Below, piece after piece: positions 34,934-45,424 of a stretch of 64,000 bases of DNA (its first letter is position 1; each line of letters opens with the position of its first letter). Below the pieces are notes generated by a model. That model was not told where the DNA came from. It worked only from the letters and a program-made list of their open reading frames with translations, and did no database searches. The translations under genes were made by a program, and so were the position numbers. The stretch covers positions 398,820-462,819 of the forward strand of contig BCJJ01000025.1 in NCBI GenBank assembly GCA_039545355.1, written 5' to 3'. This stretch comes from Trichosporon coremiiforme (Eukaryota; Basidiomycota; Tremellomycetes; Trichosporonales; Trichosporonaceae).

Positions 34934-35526
34934 GCCATGCGCCTTGAGACTATGAATCGTCACCACCTTCCCCACCCCATCCCCTTCCTCCTCTGTGTTT
35001 CGGTGTATCCTTACAGCAAGAGCAAGCAACAGAAAACGAAAACAACCCATCGCAAAAAAGAAGACGTGTATGACCTCGCGCCTTGCGCCCTTCGCATTAC
35101 ATGCGCTGCACTTTCGCCCCACAGCGGGGGCGAGAGAAGCAGCACTATCATTGTCAATAATCATTCATCATTTGGTCTCTCTTCTCTTTCCTCTCCATAG
35201 CATCCGCCGCCACGAGACGGCCCCATGATCATCTATTTAGCATGGCCATTGTCCATATGCACATAGTTGCTACCTATGCATGTGACAATACACAATCACC
35301 GCAACCGTTCGCAGCTCTTCGCGCTGGTTTGTTTCATGTCTAAATTTCATACAGCAGCTAGCTCTAACTACGGAAAAGAGAGCCACTTATACACTTCGGG
35401 TTGTGTTGTTGGTGTGCGGCACAAAAGGGGGAGGGGAGTCCCAATGACTGGCTCAGTGGGGAGGAGAACTATTAAAGCTTCAGAAAAGGAAAATGACTTA
35501 CCGACCGGACTCTGCGGAGTGGCTTA
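34934..35526. other. Convergent 3' flanks, LOS1 / VMA1
   Basis: 593 bp between two stop codons. On the minus strand a strong GTAAGT donor lies at 35501, 26 nt after the VMA1 stop, so a 3' UTR intron is possible. No gene seen. Confidence 0.4.
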
Positions 35527-37456
35527 CTACTCCTGGAGTCGGCGGAAGGTCTCCTGAATCTCCTGGTTGAGCTGGTCGAACTTGCCCGTGATGTCGCCCT
35601 CGGTCTGCGTGTTGGGGCTCTCGAACTTCTGCTGTGAGAGCTTGTACATGACGTCCTGGGAGCTGTCGCGGATCTTGGAGAAGGTGACCTCTCCGCCCTC
35701 GACGGCCTTCTGCGCGAGGTCGTTGAACGTGATGAAGTTCTTAAGCATACCGGCCGTCTTGTAGAACGGGCAGTAACGGTCGTACTCCGAGATACCGTTC
35801 TGCTGCAGGAAGTCGTCCTTGAGCATACGCGCGACCTCGAGCGTGATCTTGTCGCCCTCACCGAGCGCCGACTTTCCGACGAGCTGGACAATCTCCGCAA
35901 GGTCCTTGTCCTTCTGCAGAATCTCCTTGGCGCGCGTACGGATGTCGACGAAGCCGGGGTTGTACTTCTCGTAATGCGGGTCGAGGACATTGAGGTAGTT
36001 CGAATACGAGACGTTCCAATCGACGGACGGGAAGTGCTTGCGCTGGGCGAGGGTCTTGGAGAGACCCCAGAAGACCTGTACAATACCGAGGGTGGCTGTC
36101 GTAACGGGGTCGGAGAAGTCTCCACCGGGAGGAGAGACGGCACCGACAATCGAAACGGTACCCTCACGCTCGGGCGAACCAAGACACTGCGCCTTACCAG
36201 CACGCTCGTAGAATCCGGCGAGCTTGGCACCGAGGTACGCGGGGTAACCGGAGTCGGCGGGCATCTCGGCAAGACGACCAGAAATCTCACGAAGAGCTTC
36301 GGCCCAACGAGACGACGAGTCGGCCATCATGGCAACGTTCTGTCCCTGGTCACGGAAGTACTCGGAGAGGGTGATACCAGTGTAGATGGACGCCTCACGA
36401 GCGGCGACGGGCATGTTCGAGGTATTGGCGACGAGAGCGGTACGCTTCATGATAGGCTCCTCACGGCCGTCACGCTCAAGAGTGAGCTCGGGGAAGTCCG
36501 CCAGGACCTCAGCCATCTCGTTACCACGCTCTGTAAATGTTAGCTGCGCGACGAGCTTTATTACAAATAGACTCACCGCCACATCCGACGTAGATAATGA
36601 TGTCGGAGTTGGAGAACTTGGACAGAGCCTGAGAAATGACAGTCTTTCCGCAACCGAAAGCACCAGGGATACACGTGGTGCCACCCTGGACGGAGGGGAA
36701 GAGAGCATCGAGGACACGCTGTCCGGTGAAGAGGGGGTACGTGGCCTTCTCCTTCTGGGCGACGGGACGGGGGGCACGAACGGGCCAGAGCTGCATGAGG
36801 GTATGCTTGGTCTTCTTGCCCTGGAACTCAGTCTCAAGAACGACATCCTCGACAGTGTACGAGCCCTTTTCGGCGATGTACGTGATGGTACCCATGGCAC
36901 GAGGGGGGAGCATGATCTTGTGGTTGTCGACGAGCGAGTTCTCGTAAACGGATCCGAAAATGTCGCCACCAGAGATGTGGTCGCCGACCTTGTAGTTGGC
37001 GGGCTTGAAGTCCCACTTGATGGTGCGGTCCAGCGCCTGGGTGTTGATACCGCGAGGAATGTAGATCGATTGCGACTTCTCCTGAATCGCCTTGAGGGGA
37101 CGCTGGATACCACTGCTTGTCAGCACTTCGCTCACCCCGAGGCATGCTCACTCGTAAATGTTGGTCATGAGACCGGGGCCAAGCTCGACGGAGAGAGGCT
37201 TGCCGGTACGGAGAATGGGGTCACCGACAGTGACACCGGAGGTCTCCTCGTAGACCTGAATGGTGGCGCGGTCGGCCTCGATACGAATAATCTCACCGAC
37301 AAGCTCGTCGTGTCCCACACGGACAAGCTCGTACATCGCACATCCACGCATGTTCTCTCCAATGACGACGGGTCCGGACACGCTGAAGACAGAGCCGAAC
37401 ATCGACTCGCGGTCCTCGTCGCGGATCTTGGGGAGGTCGCGCTGAGCGCGCTCCAT
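35527..37456 (-). CDS. VMA1: V-type ATPase catalytic subunit A
   Basis: Catalytic A subunit of the V1 sector, hydrolysing ATP to acidify vacuole, Golgi and endosomes. Exons 37456-37152, 37112-36577, 36530-35527; 614 residues, equal to an intein-free VMA1. Seen: [21 protein letters not shown] at the N-terminus, [12 protein letters not shown] across the first junction, P-loop GAFGCGKT at 252-259, YVGCGERGNEM across the second junction, [16 protein letters not shown], and the PGGDFSDPV segment. No intein is present, but an intron splits the Glu281 codon beside the yeast VDE insertion site. The start is the first ATG in frame; an acceptor (TGATTCCACAG) immediately upstream suggests a 5' UTR intron. 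Confidence 0.96.
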
Positions 37457-38037
37457 TGCACCGGCCTGTGGAATCAGTACTGTTCCAAGACAAGTCGGAA
37501 GCTGGAACAGTATGAAGTGTGACGGAAGTGGAATACCTCATGCACTGCGCATTGACGATCGCTGGGCGATCGAGATGACCAGCTTCGGCACAAACGTGGA
37601 TTGGGCCGCGGGAGCCACAATCAACAAGCTGCAGCGGTTCCTTACGCAGATGGACACGCCCATTCGCACTCCAACTCCGGTACTCACCATGATTTATGTC
37701 AGTAAATGCTCAGTACGTTGTACTGTGCTCGATGGAGTAGTAAGCGATGTGACTGCCCGATGACCTGGCTGAGGTTGGCCGGACACTGCCCCTCCCTGTC
37801 GTCACCACGCGCGGTCAGCCAGCCCACCCTGAATTCCACGTAATTCTCCTTATCACTGACAACATGCTGGTGCCGGGGTTTGCGTATCCGAGGAATCTGA
37901 ACTGCGCGGCCCTCGGCGATCGCCAGACGGCGATCAGATGGATGACTACTTAATGCATGCAGAGCGCACCGAACAAATCTCATCGTGACCGGCTCTATGT
38001 TGCCGGCACCCAATATTACATGCTACAATATATATGC
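37457..38037. other. Intergenic, VMA1 promoter and VHS gene 3' flank
   Basis: 581 bp upstream of VMA1 and downstream of the VHS-GAT gene (both minus strand). A likely 5' UTR intron of VMA1 (about 37463-37535) is the only structure seen. Confidence 0.4.
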
Positions 38038-39724
38038 TCATCCCATGAGGTCGACAAGATCAGCGAAGGCATCGTTCTTCTTCGGCTGCTGCTGCTGCTG
38101 AGCCGGCTGCTGCGTTGTCGGAGCGGGCTGCTGCTGGGCGGGGAAGCCAGACGGAGACGAGAATCCGTTAGATGACGTTGGGACCGAGAAGCCGGAGAAG
38201 TTGCCCGCCGCAGGGGAGGCCGAGGCCGAAAGCTGCGAGCCGCTAAACAGCGGTGGGGTAGGCTGAGACTGCTGGAAGAACGGCGACTGGACGGGGGGAG
38301 TCGAGGTCGAGGTCTGCAGGGATCCGAGGCCGCCAAGGCCACTGTACTGAGGCTGAGGCTGGACCGGCTGCGAGGGCTGATTGAAGAAGGCCATCGGGTC
38401 CTTGCGGGGCTGAGAGGGTCCCGACGAAGTCGACGGCCCTGGTGCCGGGGATCCAGAGGGCGAGGGCGTGGCGAAGAGGTCGAGGGGAAGACCACCAGTT
38501 GTGAACCCGGGATTTGTGGTGGAGGGGGCCGCCTGCGAACCACTCGGGAGAGCAAGACCTCCTGTCGGCTGCTCGTCGTCGTCGGCGAAGGCATCGAAAG
38601 AGATGAGGTCGTTGCCGCCGCGGCTCTGCGAGGCGGCAGTGGCGCCAGGCTGGGGAACGGTGACATTCCGAGCTGCGGACCAGTCGCCGCGCTTAGCCGC
38701 CTCGAAGCGCTCAATCGCAGCGTTGATCAGGTCGTTGCACACCAGCAGCTTGTCCATCAGGCCCTCGTGCTCTCCAGTGTCCGTCTCAATCCATCGCTGG
38801 ATTTTTGGCCGCGCGCCCTTGCACGCCGCCGCCACCTGGTCGTACACATCGCCCTCGACTCCGATCCGCTCGTCCTCCTTGGCATTGTCGAGCATGTCGT
38901 TCAGAAGGACGGCCTTGCTCTGGACCTTCTCGAGCTCCTTAAGCGTCTCCTTCTCGTAGTCAACCGTCTTGTCGGGCTCGGCGCCAGCCAGGTACTTCAT
39001 CAGCTCCTGCGCAGCGGCGAGATCGCGAGGGGTTCCACGGCGGATGAGCTCCTGGAGCTTAGCGCTCTTGGCCGCTCGGTCCTCCTCCTCGAGCTCCTCG
39101 GGTGACTTGAGGTTCTCGTTGGGATTTGAGTTCGCCATAGCGCGGGCAGCGTCGAAAGCTTTGAAGCGGTATCCCTTGTAGCTGAGGAGACGGTGCATGT
39201 CGCGGATGTGGACGAGGTCGTCCTTGTATTTTGACGTGACACAGATCGTGTTCTTCCACTCGTGGATCATCTCGAGGATGCGGCCCATCACGCGGCCGAC
39301 GACCATCGGAGGCCGCTCCGGGAAGCGACGAACGAGCTCATTCAGAAACTCCTTGGTGCTGATTTGGAGGTGAATGGCGTAGCCGCAATGCTTAACGAGG
39401 TAGTCGAGGACGGCGAGAGCGAGCAGCGACTGGTTGGGGTTGCGCGAGTTAATGTATACAAGCAAGGACTGCGTTGCTTCGCGAGCGCTGCATCGTCAGA
39501 CGAGCCGGTCCTGCGTTATCTTACCTGTTGGCCTTCTTCTTGTTGATCACCTCGGCGAGCTCGACGTTGACGACATCGTTGCTGGAAAGCAGCGTAGGGT
39601 CACACGCCTGGTCTGGGCGCTACGTCAGCATGGCGCTCGGCGCGATCGGGCGGCCGCACTCACCGACAAGAGCCTGCACCTGTGACCGGTTGGTCCAAGG
39701 CCGGTTAGGGCCGGACGTGAGCAT
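38038..39724 (-). CDS. VHS-GAT domain sorting adaptor
   Basis: Exons 39724-39664, 39612-39525, 39487-38038; 532 residues. A VHS domain spans about 3-140 (NRSQVQALVDQACDPTLL, YLVKHCGYAIHLQ, IHEWKNTIC, MHRLLSYKGYRF), followed by a GAT three-helix region at about 190-290 (QSKAVLLNDMLDNA, LVCNDLINAAIERFE). The C-terminal 230 residues are Gln/Pro/Ser-rich with acidic-Phe short motifs and end in FADLVDLMG, typical of clathrin-adaptor tails. No GAE ear is visible, so it resembles Lsb5/Tom1-type proteins more than GGA. It probably binds ubiquitin and clathrin in Golgi-endosome sorting. The second acceptor was chosen because only it gives LVDQACDPT in frame. Confidence 0.88.
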
Positions 39725-40089
39725 GGCGTTTGACGCGTTTCAGCGATGGGGGTAAGATGAGATGAGAGTAGCGACGAAAGTCAACGACAGCGTCAGCAGC
39801 GAGGCAGGGTGCAGTGGACCAGGTACGTTGCCGGTGAGGCGAGTCTCGGTGGAGACCCTGGACCCCGCTTACTGCTGCGTCGGTGCACTGAACGGAAGCA
39901 AATGGTGGTGAGTGTGCCACGCGACGCTGGCGCGAGGTGCCACACAGGAGGATGCTCCGTTTCTCCGTCCATGCTCACCGTACGCTGGGCGGCTCTCGCT
40001 GGAGTCGTCGAGCCAACCACCATCGCGGTAATCCACAGTGACCTACACCTTCTCCCGACTCTCAACGACGACGACAGAGGCAAGCCACG
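39725..40089. other. Divergent promoter region, VHS-GAT / complex I subunit
   Basis: 365 bp between divergent starts; no recognised motif. Confidence 0.4.
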
Positions 40090-41469
40090 ATGGTGTCCGC
40101 TCGCTTCGGTGGGTGCCCCGCTCCGACTGGGCGTGTCCGACAGTGCTAACCGCGCAGCTCCTGTCCTCCGGACGAAGGCCATGGCCAGGCAACCCCGCCT
40201 GACCCGGGTGAGTGCCGATTCCGACATTGTCGCGCGAACTCCGACAACAATCAACATTCCGGGCCGAGACCGAGACCGAAAGAGTAGCGGAGCTAACGTC
40301 AGTCTATCGCCGACCTCACTGTCCTTAACCAGCCCACCACCTCGCAGCAGGTGCCCATCACCAAGGCTGGTCCGTCGAACGGTGGCCGCTCCGCCGTCTC
40401 GGGCCACACGGTCACCGTCTTCGGCTGCACGGGATTCCTCGGCCGCTACATTGTCTCCAAGCTCGCCAAGGAGGGCACGCAGGTCATCGTCCCCTACCGT
40501 GACGAGGACAAGAAGCGTCACCTCAAGGTCACGGGCGACCTCGGCGTTGTTGTTCCCCTCGAGTGGGACGCGCGCAACCCGGACCAGATCCACGAGTGTG
40601 TTCGTCACTCGGACACCGTCTACAACCTGACTGGCCTCGACTGGGAGTCGCGCAACTTTTCGTACGAGGACGTCAATGTCAAGACTGCCGGTCTCATTGC
40701 TGAGGTGTGCGCGCAGTCCAACGTCGACCAGCTCATCCATGTTTCGCACCTGAACGCCAACCCGAACTCGAGCTCGCGCTTCTACCGCACCAAGTACGAC
40801 GGTGAGCGCGCTGTCCGCAACGCCTTCCCGGACGCGACCATTGTCCGCCCCGGCCCGATGTTCGGTGCCGAGGACTGGTTCCTGAACGCTGCCGCGCAGT
40901 ACCCCGCACTCTTCAAGCTGAACGGCGGCAACACCAAGTTCATGCCCGTCCACGTCCTCGACGTCGCCAAGGCGCTCAAGGTCATGCTGGACGCTCCCGT
41001 CACCTCGGTCGCGTCCACCTTCCACCTCGCCGGACCGGCCATCAAGACCGGCAACGACATCCTCGACCTCGTCTCGCTCCTGACGATGAAGCCGATGAAC
41101 CAGGCTGTCGAGGTCCCGAAGTCTGTCGCGCTTGCCTTTGCCAAGCTCGTGAACAAGGCCATCTGGTGGCCAACCGTGTCGCCCGACGAGATCGAGAGGA
41201 AATACATCAACGACGCGGGTATCGAGGCCCTCGAGCCCGTCGACACCAGCGCGTACCCCGACGGATGGGCCCCGGCGCAGCAGTCCTCCATCCTCCCCGG
41301 CGTTGACGGCGAGCCCGTTAAGACTTTCGCCGACCTCGCCATCTCCCCCGACCACATCGAGGAATGGGCCATCCGCTACATCCGCAGGTACCGCTCCTCG
41401 GCCACCTACGACATGCCCGTCGAGCTCGGCCACTTCAAGAACCCCAAGCCGTACCACACCGTGCCTTAG
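40090..41469 (+). CDS. NDUFA9: Complex I 40 kDa subunit (NDUFA9-type)
   Basis: Accessory subunit of mitochondrial NADH:ubiquinone oxidoreductase with an atypical short-chain dehydrogenase fold that binds NADPH. Exons 40090-40108, 40158-40207, 40303-41469; 411 residues. The first two tiny exons encode an Arg-rich, acid-poor presequence (MVSARFAPVLRTKAMARQPR). The Rossmann loop GCTGFLG is at 64-70; YNLTGLDWESRNFSYEDVN, HVSHLNAN and ATIVRPGPMFGAEDWFLN are typical NDUFA9 segments. The large exon has no ATG near its start, only GTG at 40351, which made the upstream exons necessary. The family is catalytically silent; it stabilises the junction of the membrane and matrix arms. Confidence 0.93.
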
Positions 41470-42112
41470 AGAAAATATGCATAGGATAGTTAGCAGGGAC
41501 ACTGCGGCGCGCGGCGAAGCAGCCCAGCTGCTGAACTGGCCGCTGAGAGGCTGATGTTAGTCAGAGCTAAGCGGCTCAGATTGACAGAAAGTTAAACCAC
41601 GAAACCACGTGAAGGTCATGTGTAGGACGGATTCCTCGGCAGGCCAGTGACAATCCTCGGCCGACGGATTGTCAGTTTGTGTGCCTGCGTGGGTCCGGGC
41701 GGCGCGCCACAATATGACTGACTGACTTTTGGCAGATCTGCAGACTCCATGCAGTTGCCCGCCCCCCTCACTCTTAGGTAACAGCTCTAATGTGCTCGCG
41801 TACACGCACGGCGCAAATGCTCATGTTTCGCAGAGTCAGTCTAACTGAAAGCAAACGTGCCCAGAATCAGCATTGTTTGAATTATTATTCATGTAGTAGT
41901 AACGTCTATCATGCGTGAGCACCATGCAAGATGCACGCGGTCGATATTGTTTCTATGGTTGTGGGTACTGTTACAGATTGATTCGCTCCCGCGGGCTCAG
42001 CCCGCAGAAAGGTCCGTTTATACTCGTCGTTGTTTGAGTCTGGATGTCACTCGAACGGACGGGCGGTGTTAGCGGCAGAGAGCTCGCACGACTCGGACTG
42101 ATCCCTCGCCGC
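41470..42112. other. Convergent 3' flanks, complex I subunit / CYS3
   Basis: 643 bp between stops. It contains one CACGTG at 41606-41611 in an unlikely promoter position and an AT-rich patch near 41880. No gene seen. Confidence 0.4.
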
Positions 42113-44257
42113 TTAAGCGGACGCGGCGTCCTTGGCCTGCTCAAGGTCGGCAAGGAGGTCCTCAGCCTCCTCGATACCGACGGAGAGACGGATGAGCTCG
42201 TTGTCAATGCCAAGCTCCTTGCGGTCGGCCTCGGAGACAGAGGCGTGGGTCATGAGGCCGGGAAGCTCAGCGAGAGACTCGACGCCACCGAGCGACTCGG
42301 CGAGGGTGAAGACCTTGAGGGCGGCGAGGAAGTCGGACGAGGTCTTGCCAGCCTCGATGCCGGCCTTGAGCGCCTGCGTGTCGAGGCGGAACGAGACCAT
42401 GCCGCCGTACGGGAAGCCGGTGTCCTTGGAGTAGCCCTGAGACTCGGCCCAGCGGCGCGCGACGGGGGAGAGCTGCGACCAGGCGAGCTCGCGAACGGGG
42501 GCGCGCTCCGCGCCCTCAAGACCGGGGTAGATGACCTCCTTGACCCAGCCCTGCTGGGAGAGGAAGCGCGCGACGGTGAGCGCGTTCAGGCCGTGCTGCT
42601 TCATGCGAACACCGAGGGTCTTGGCGCCGCGCTGCGCGAGCCAAGCGTCGTGCGCGCCGGGAACGGCACCGCCCGCGTTCTGGTAGAAGCGCAGCTTGTC
42701 GAGCGCCTCCTTGTCCGTGCACACCAGGACGCCCATGATCACGTCAGAGTGGCCGTTCAGGTACTTGGTGACGGAGTGGACGACGATATCGGCGCCGAGG
42801 CGGAGGGGCTGCTGGTAGAACGACGACATGAAGGTGTTGTCAACGACGAGGAGGGCGCCGTGGCGGTGCGCAATCTCAGCGACGGCCTTGATGTCGGCCA
42901 GGCCGAGGGTGGGGTTCGTCGGCGTCTCGACCCAGACGAGCTTGGTCTCGGGGGTGAACGCGGCCTCGAGGGACGAGTTGGCGCGCTCCGAGGCAGCCTC
43001 GGCAGTCTCACCGGCCTTGGCCGAGAGGTGGACGAACGTCGTCTTGATGCCCTGAGCGGCGGCGACCTTGGTGAAGTAACGGTAGGTGCCGCCGTAGACG
43101 TCGGCGATCGAGACGACGTGGCCGCCAGTGGGGACGAGGGCGGTGACGATGGCCTGGGTCGCGGCCGAGCCGGAGGCAAAGGCGAGCGCCGGGGGGAGGT
43201 TCTCCTCGGCGACACGCTCGGCCTGGCTCATGTGGAGCGCCGGGGGCGTGGGGAGCTCGAGCGACGCGATCTGCGTCTCGAACGCGAGACGGTTCGGGTT
43301 CAGCGAGCGAGTGTACTCGAAGCCCTGTCGTGTTAGCCGAGTTCGGAATCACGGATTATTGCATGGCAAATCTCGGGGAATGAGCCACCGCCGGTAACGA
43401 CGGTGCGGTGGAGGGAGGCGTGAGCCAAGGGAGAAGTTGAGGCATCTGCACAAAATTGCATGACGAGGCGTGCCCGTAGGCTGGCGCTGGCGCGGAATAT
43501 CGCACGTCGACGCAATGCGCAGCACAGTGCACACGCACACAAGCACGTCATGAGACCGCGAGTTGGCGCCGGTGAGAATACGGGAGTACCGCGCCGAATG
43601 CGGTGATGAAGCGATGGCGCCGTGAGGAGAGACTGAAACGCAGGCAAGGCAAGGCACTCGAAGCAGTAAATTCTACCTCATTCCTCTGCCGAGCTGTCGC
43701 CAGCCCGCCGCGCGGGAGGAATGCGGCCCGCGCCACCTTCTTTGTGTGAGGTGTGGCTGCAGGCCGGATGCAAGCCGAGCGAGATGCGACTGCGAATGCG
43801 AAGCATTGTGTCAAGCCGTGCGAAGCATGCGAAATGCGCAACGCATACTACCGCAGCAATGCAACGAACCCGGAACCAGCGACAACACCAAACAAAACAG
43901 TGGCAACAGGAAGCACCCTACAGCGTATCCGCAAACCCGAAAATCCGGGTTCGCCAAGACGCTAAAGTTTGGAACCACACAATGCCATGAATGACTTCAC
44001 CCCGCGAGAACTGCCACGAGAATGCAACTCACCTTGTGGACGCCGACGGCGCTCTGCTTAAAGGTCGTCGCGAGAGAGAGGGGCGGGATGACGGCGCCAG
44101 TCTCCTCGTTGGCCTCGGAGCCGGCGTGGATGACGCGGGTGGCCCAGGCGTAGTCCTCGTGGGCGGCCTTGCCGTTGCCGTTGGCGTGGCCGTTCGAGTG
44201 GCCGTTGGCAGCGCCGTTGGCGGTGCCGTTCGAGTGTCCGTTCGTAGTGACAGCCAT
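42113..44257 (-). CDS. CYS3: Cystathionine gamma-lyase
   Basis: PLP enzyme that splits cystathionine to cysteine, 2-oxobutyrate and ammonia in reverse transsulfuration. Exons 44257-44033 and 43324-42113; 478 residues. Signature parts are TRVIHAGSE, the GFEYTRSLNPNR substrate loop at the exon junction, ASGSAATQAIV, DVYGGTYRYF, VETPTNPTLG, VDNTFMSS, the PLP lysine in HSVTKYLNGHSD (about 260) and SLGGVESLAELPGLMTHAS. It could be confused with cystathionine gamma-synthase, but the fungal synthase has a different N-terminal half. Two oddities: an Asn/Gly/His-rich leader of about 32 residues encoded by a degenerate repeat, and a 708-nt intron where neighbours have about 40 nt. No residues are missing across the junction, so the intron length appears real. 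Confidence 0.92.
43325..44032 (-). other. 708-nt intron of CYS3
   Basis: Donor GTGAGT after HK codons at 44033, acceptor CTAACACGACAG before 43324. The inside holds degenerate ATGCGAA-type repeats (about 43770-43860) and no ORF of merit. It is some fifteen times the local norm. Confidence 0.75.
44163..44250. repeat. Coding Asn-Gly/His repeat in CYS3 leader
   Basis: Imperfect 6-12 nt repeats (GCCGTTGGC, GTGGCCGTT) on the plus strand, encoding repeated NG, NGH and NGA units on the minus strand near the CYS3 N-terminus. Likely slippage-prone. Confidence 0.7.
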
Positions 44258-45424
44258 GGTGAAAGTCTAAGTTGAAGTTGGAGTCAACTGTGCTGTCGAA
44301 GTGTAAGCTGTTGGAGCTTGGAGAGACAGGATGGGGAGAACAAAGACAACTAACTTTGCATTATAAAGACTGGGCTGCGTGCGAGGCTGCCCGCCTGCCG
44401 GGTAGGCCGAGGCTGGCTCGCCAGTCGCCGTCCGCCGCGCCCAGCCAGCGCCTAACAAAAATTATGATGACCCCATAGTCATGGTTGCTTGACGCGCAGT
44501 GGTTCGCGCCGGCGTTGCCCGATCTGATGACAGGAGATTAGAGCCGCCCTCAGGTCCCATGCCTCATGCACAGGCTTGGCAAATATTCGCCGCGCCGTGC
44601 CAAATCCGCACCCAGGAAACGCATTCCTTATATCATATCCCAACCGGTCACGCCATACATATGGTCCGTGCCGAGCCGACCAGCAGAGGCAGACGCTGAA
44701 CCACCCACTGCTGCCTGTGCATGGCTTGCATGGCTTGCATGGCTTGACCATGACATATCCGTCGCCGTCGCGATGCCGCCGTCCCCACCGTATGCAGCGT
44801 ACGCATCTCAGCCTAGCTCGGCGCCTTGACTGGGCCGAACTGCCCACAGCCCACAGCCCACGCGGCCGTGTTTGACGGCCAACACGATGCATCGGCGTCC
44901 TTTGACCATTACGTGTCTCCACCGCATCTTCTACATGCATCGCCCGTAGTCGGGTCCACCTCGAGAATACCGAGATTGGTAAGCTTCCGAATGGCATCAT
45001 TCATCTGTATCCGTCTTCTCGTCCCGTGCACTGCCCCTCCATGTCGTGTGCATGTCGCCACCATTTTGACCGTGCACGCATCATGCGTGCTCCCCCTGTT
45101 GCTGATTAACAATGCAACAAGCGTCCTTGCTACGTATTATACGATTACGAATCATATCAGATCCGTTGACAAAGATGCAAGGAGAAAACAGCGCCTAACC
45201 TCATCAGCCGGCGGGCACCGGATGACCGATAGCGATCGATGACATCGTTTTATTTCCCGGTGGGATTTTAGATCGACCAAATCCCTCACTCGCTCGCGCA
45301 GGAACGAGAGGAATGAGGCGATGAGACGCCAGCCTTGCGAGCCGGCCAAGCCGGCTGATCCCCGCAGTCACTCTGCCGCGATTGACCTGAGCTCGATCAT
45401 CCGGCCCGTTCCGCCATCGACTCG
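44258..45424. other. Intergenic, CYS3 promoter and 3' flank of unknown gene
   Basis: 1.17 kb. A 9-bp tandem repeat, TGCATGGCT, occurs three times at 44718-44744, with a C/A-rich repeat near 44840. The CYS3-proximal end is its promoter. No coding chain was found. Confidence 0.45.
44718..44744. repeat. 9-bp tandem repeat x3
   Basis: Three perfect copies of TGCATGGCT, about 460 bp upstream of the CYS3 start. Could be a regulatory cluster or slippage. Confidence 0.7.

Noticed and set aside
33056..35164. 702-codon open frame antisense to LOS1
   Set aside because: A mirror frame caused by GC-rich codon use. The plus strand encodes a recognisable exportin, and the antisense protein is Val/Leu/Arg/Glu-rich with no family features.
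36300..36600. Intein in VMA1
   Set aside because: Sequence across YVGCGERGNEM is contiguous after removal of a 46-nt spliceosomal intron; no intein blocks are present.
39793..41502. 569-codon open frame antisense to the complex I subunit
   Set aside because: Same mirror effect; the plus-strand gene is clear.
42044..43336. 430-codon open frame antisense to CYS3
   Set aside because: Composition typical of a shadow frame; the minus strand carries a PLP enzyme.
43600..43650. C/D box-like GTGATGA and CTGA inside the CYS3 intron
   Set aside because: On the strand opposite the host gene and only about 35 nt apart, too short for a box C/D snoRNA.
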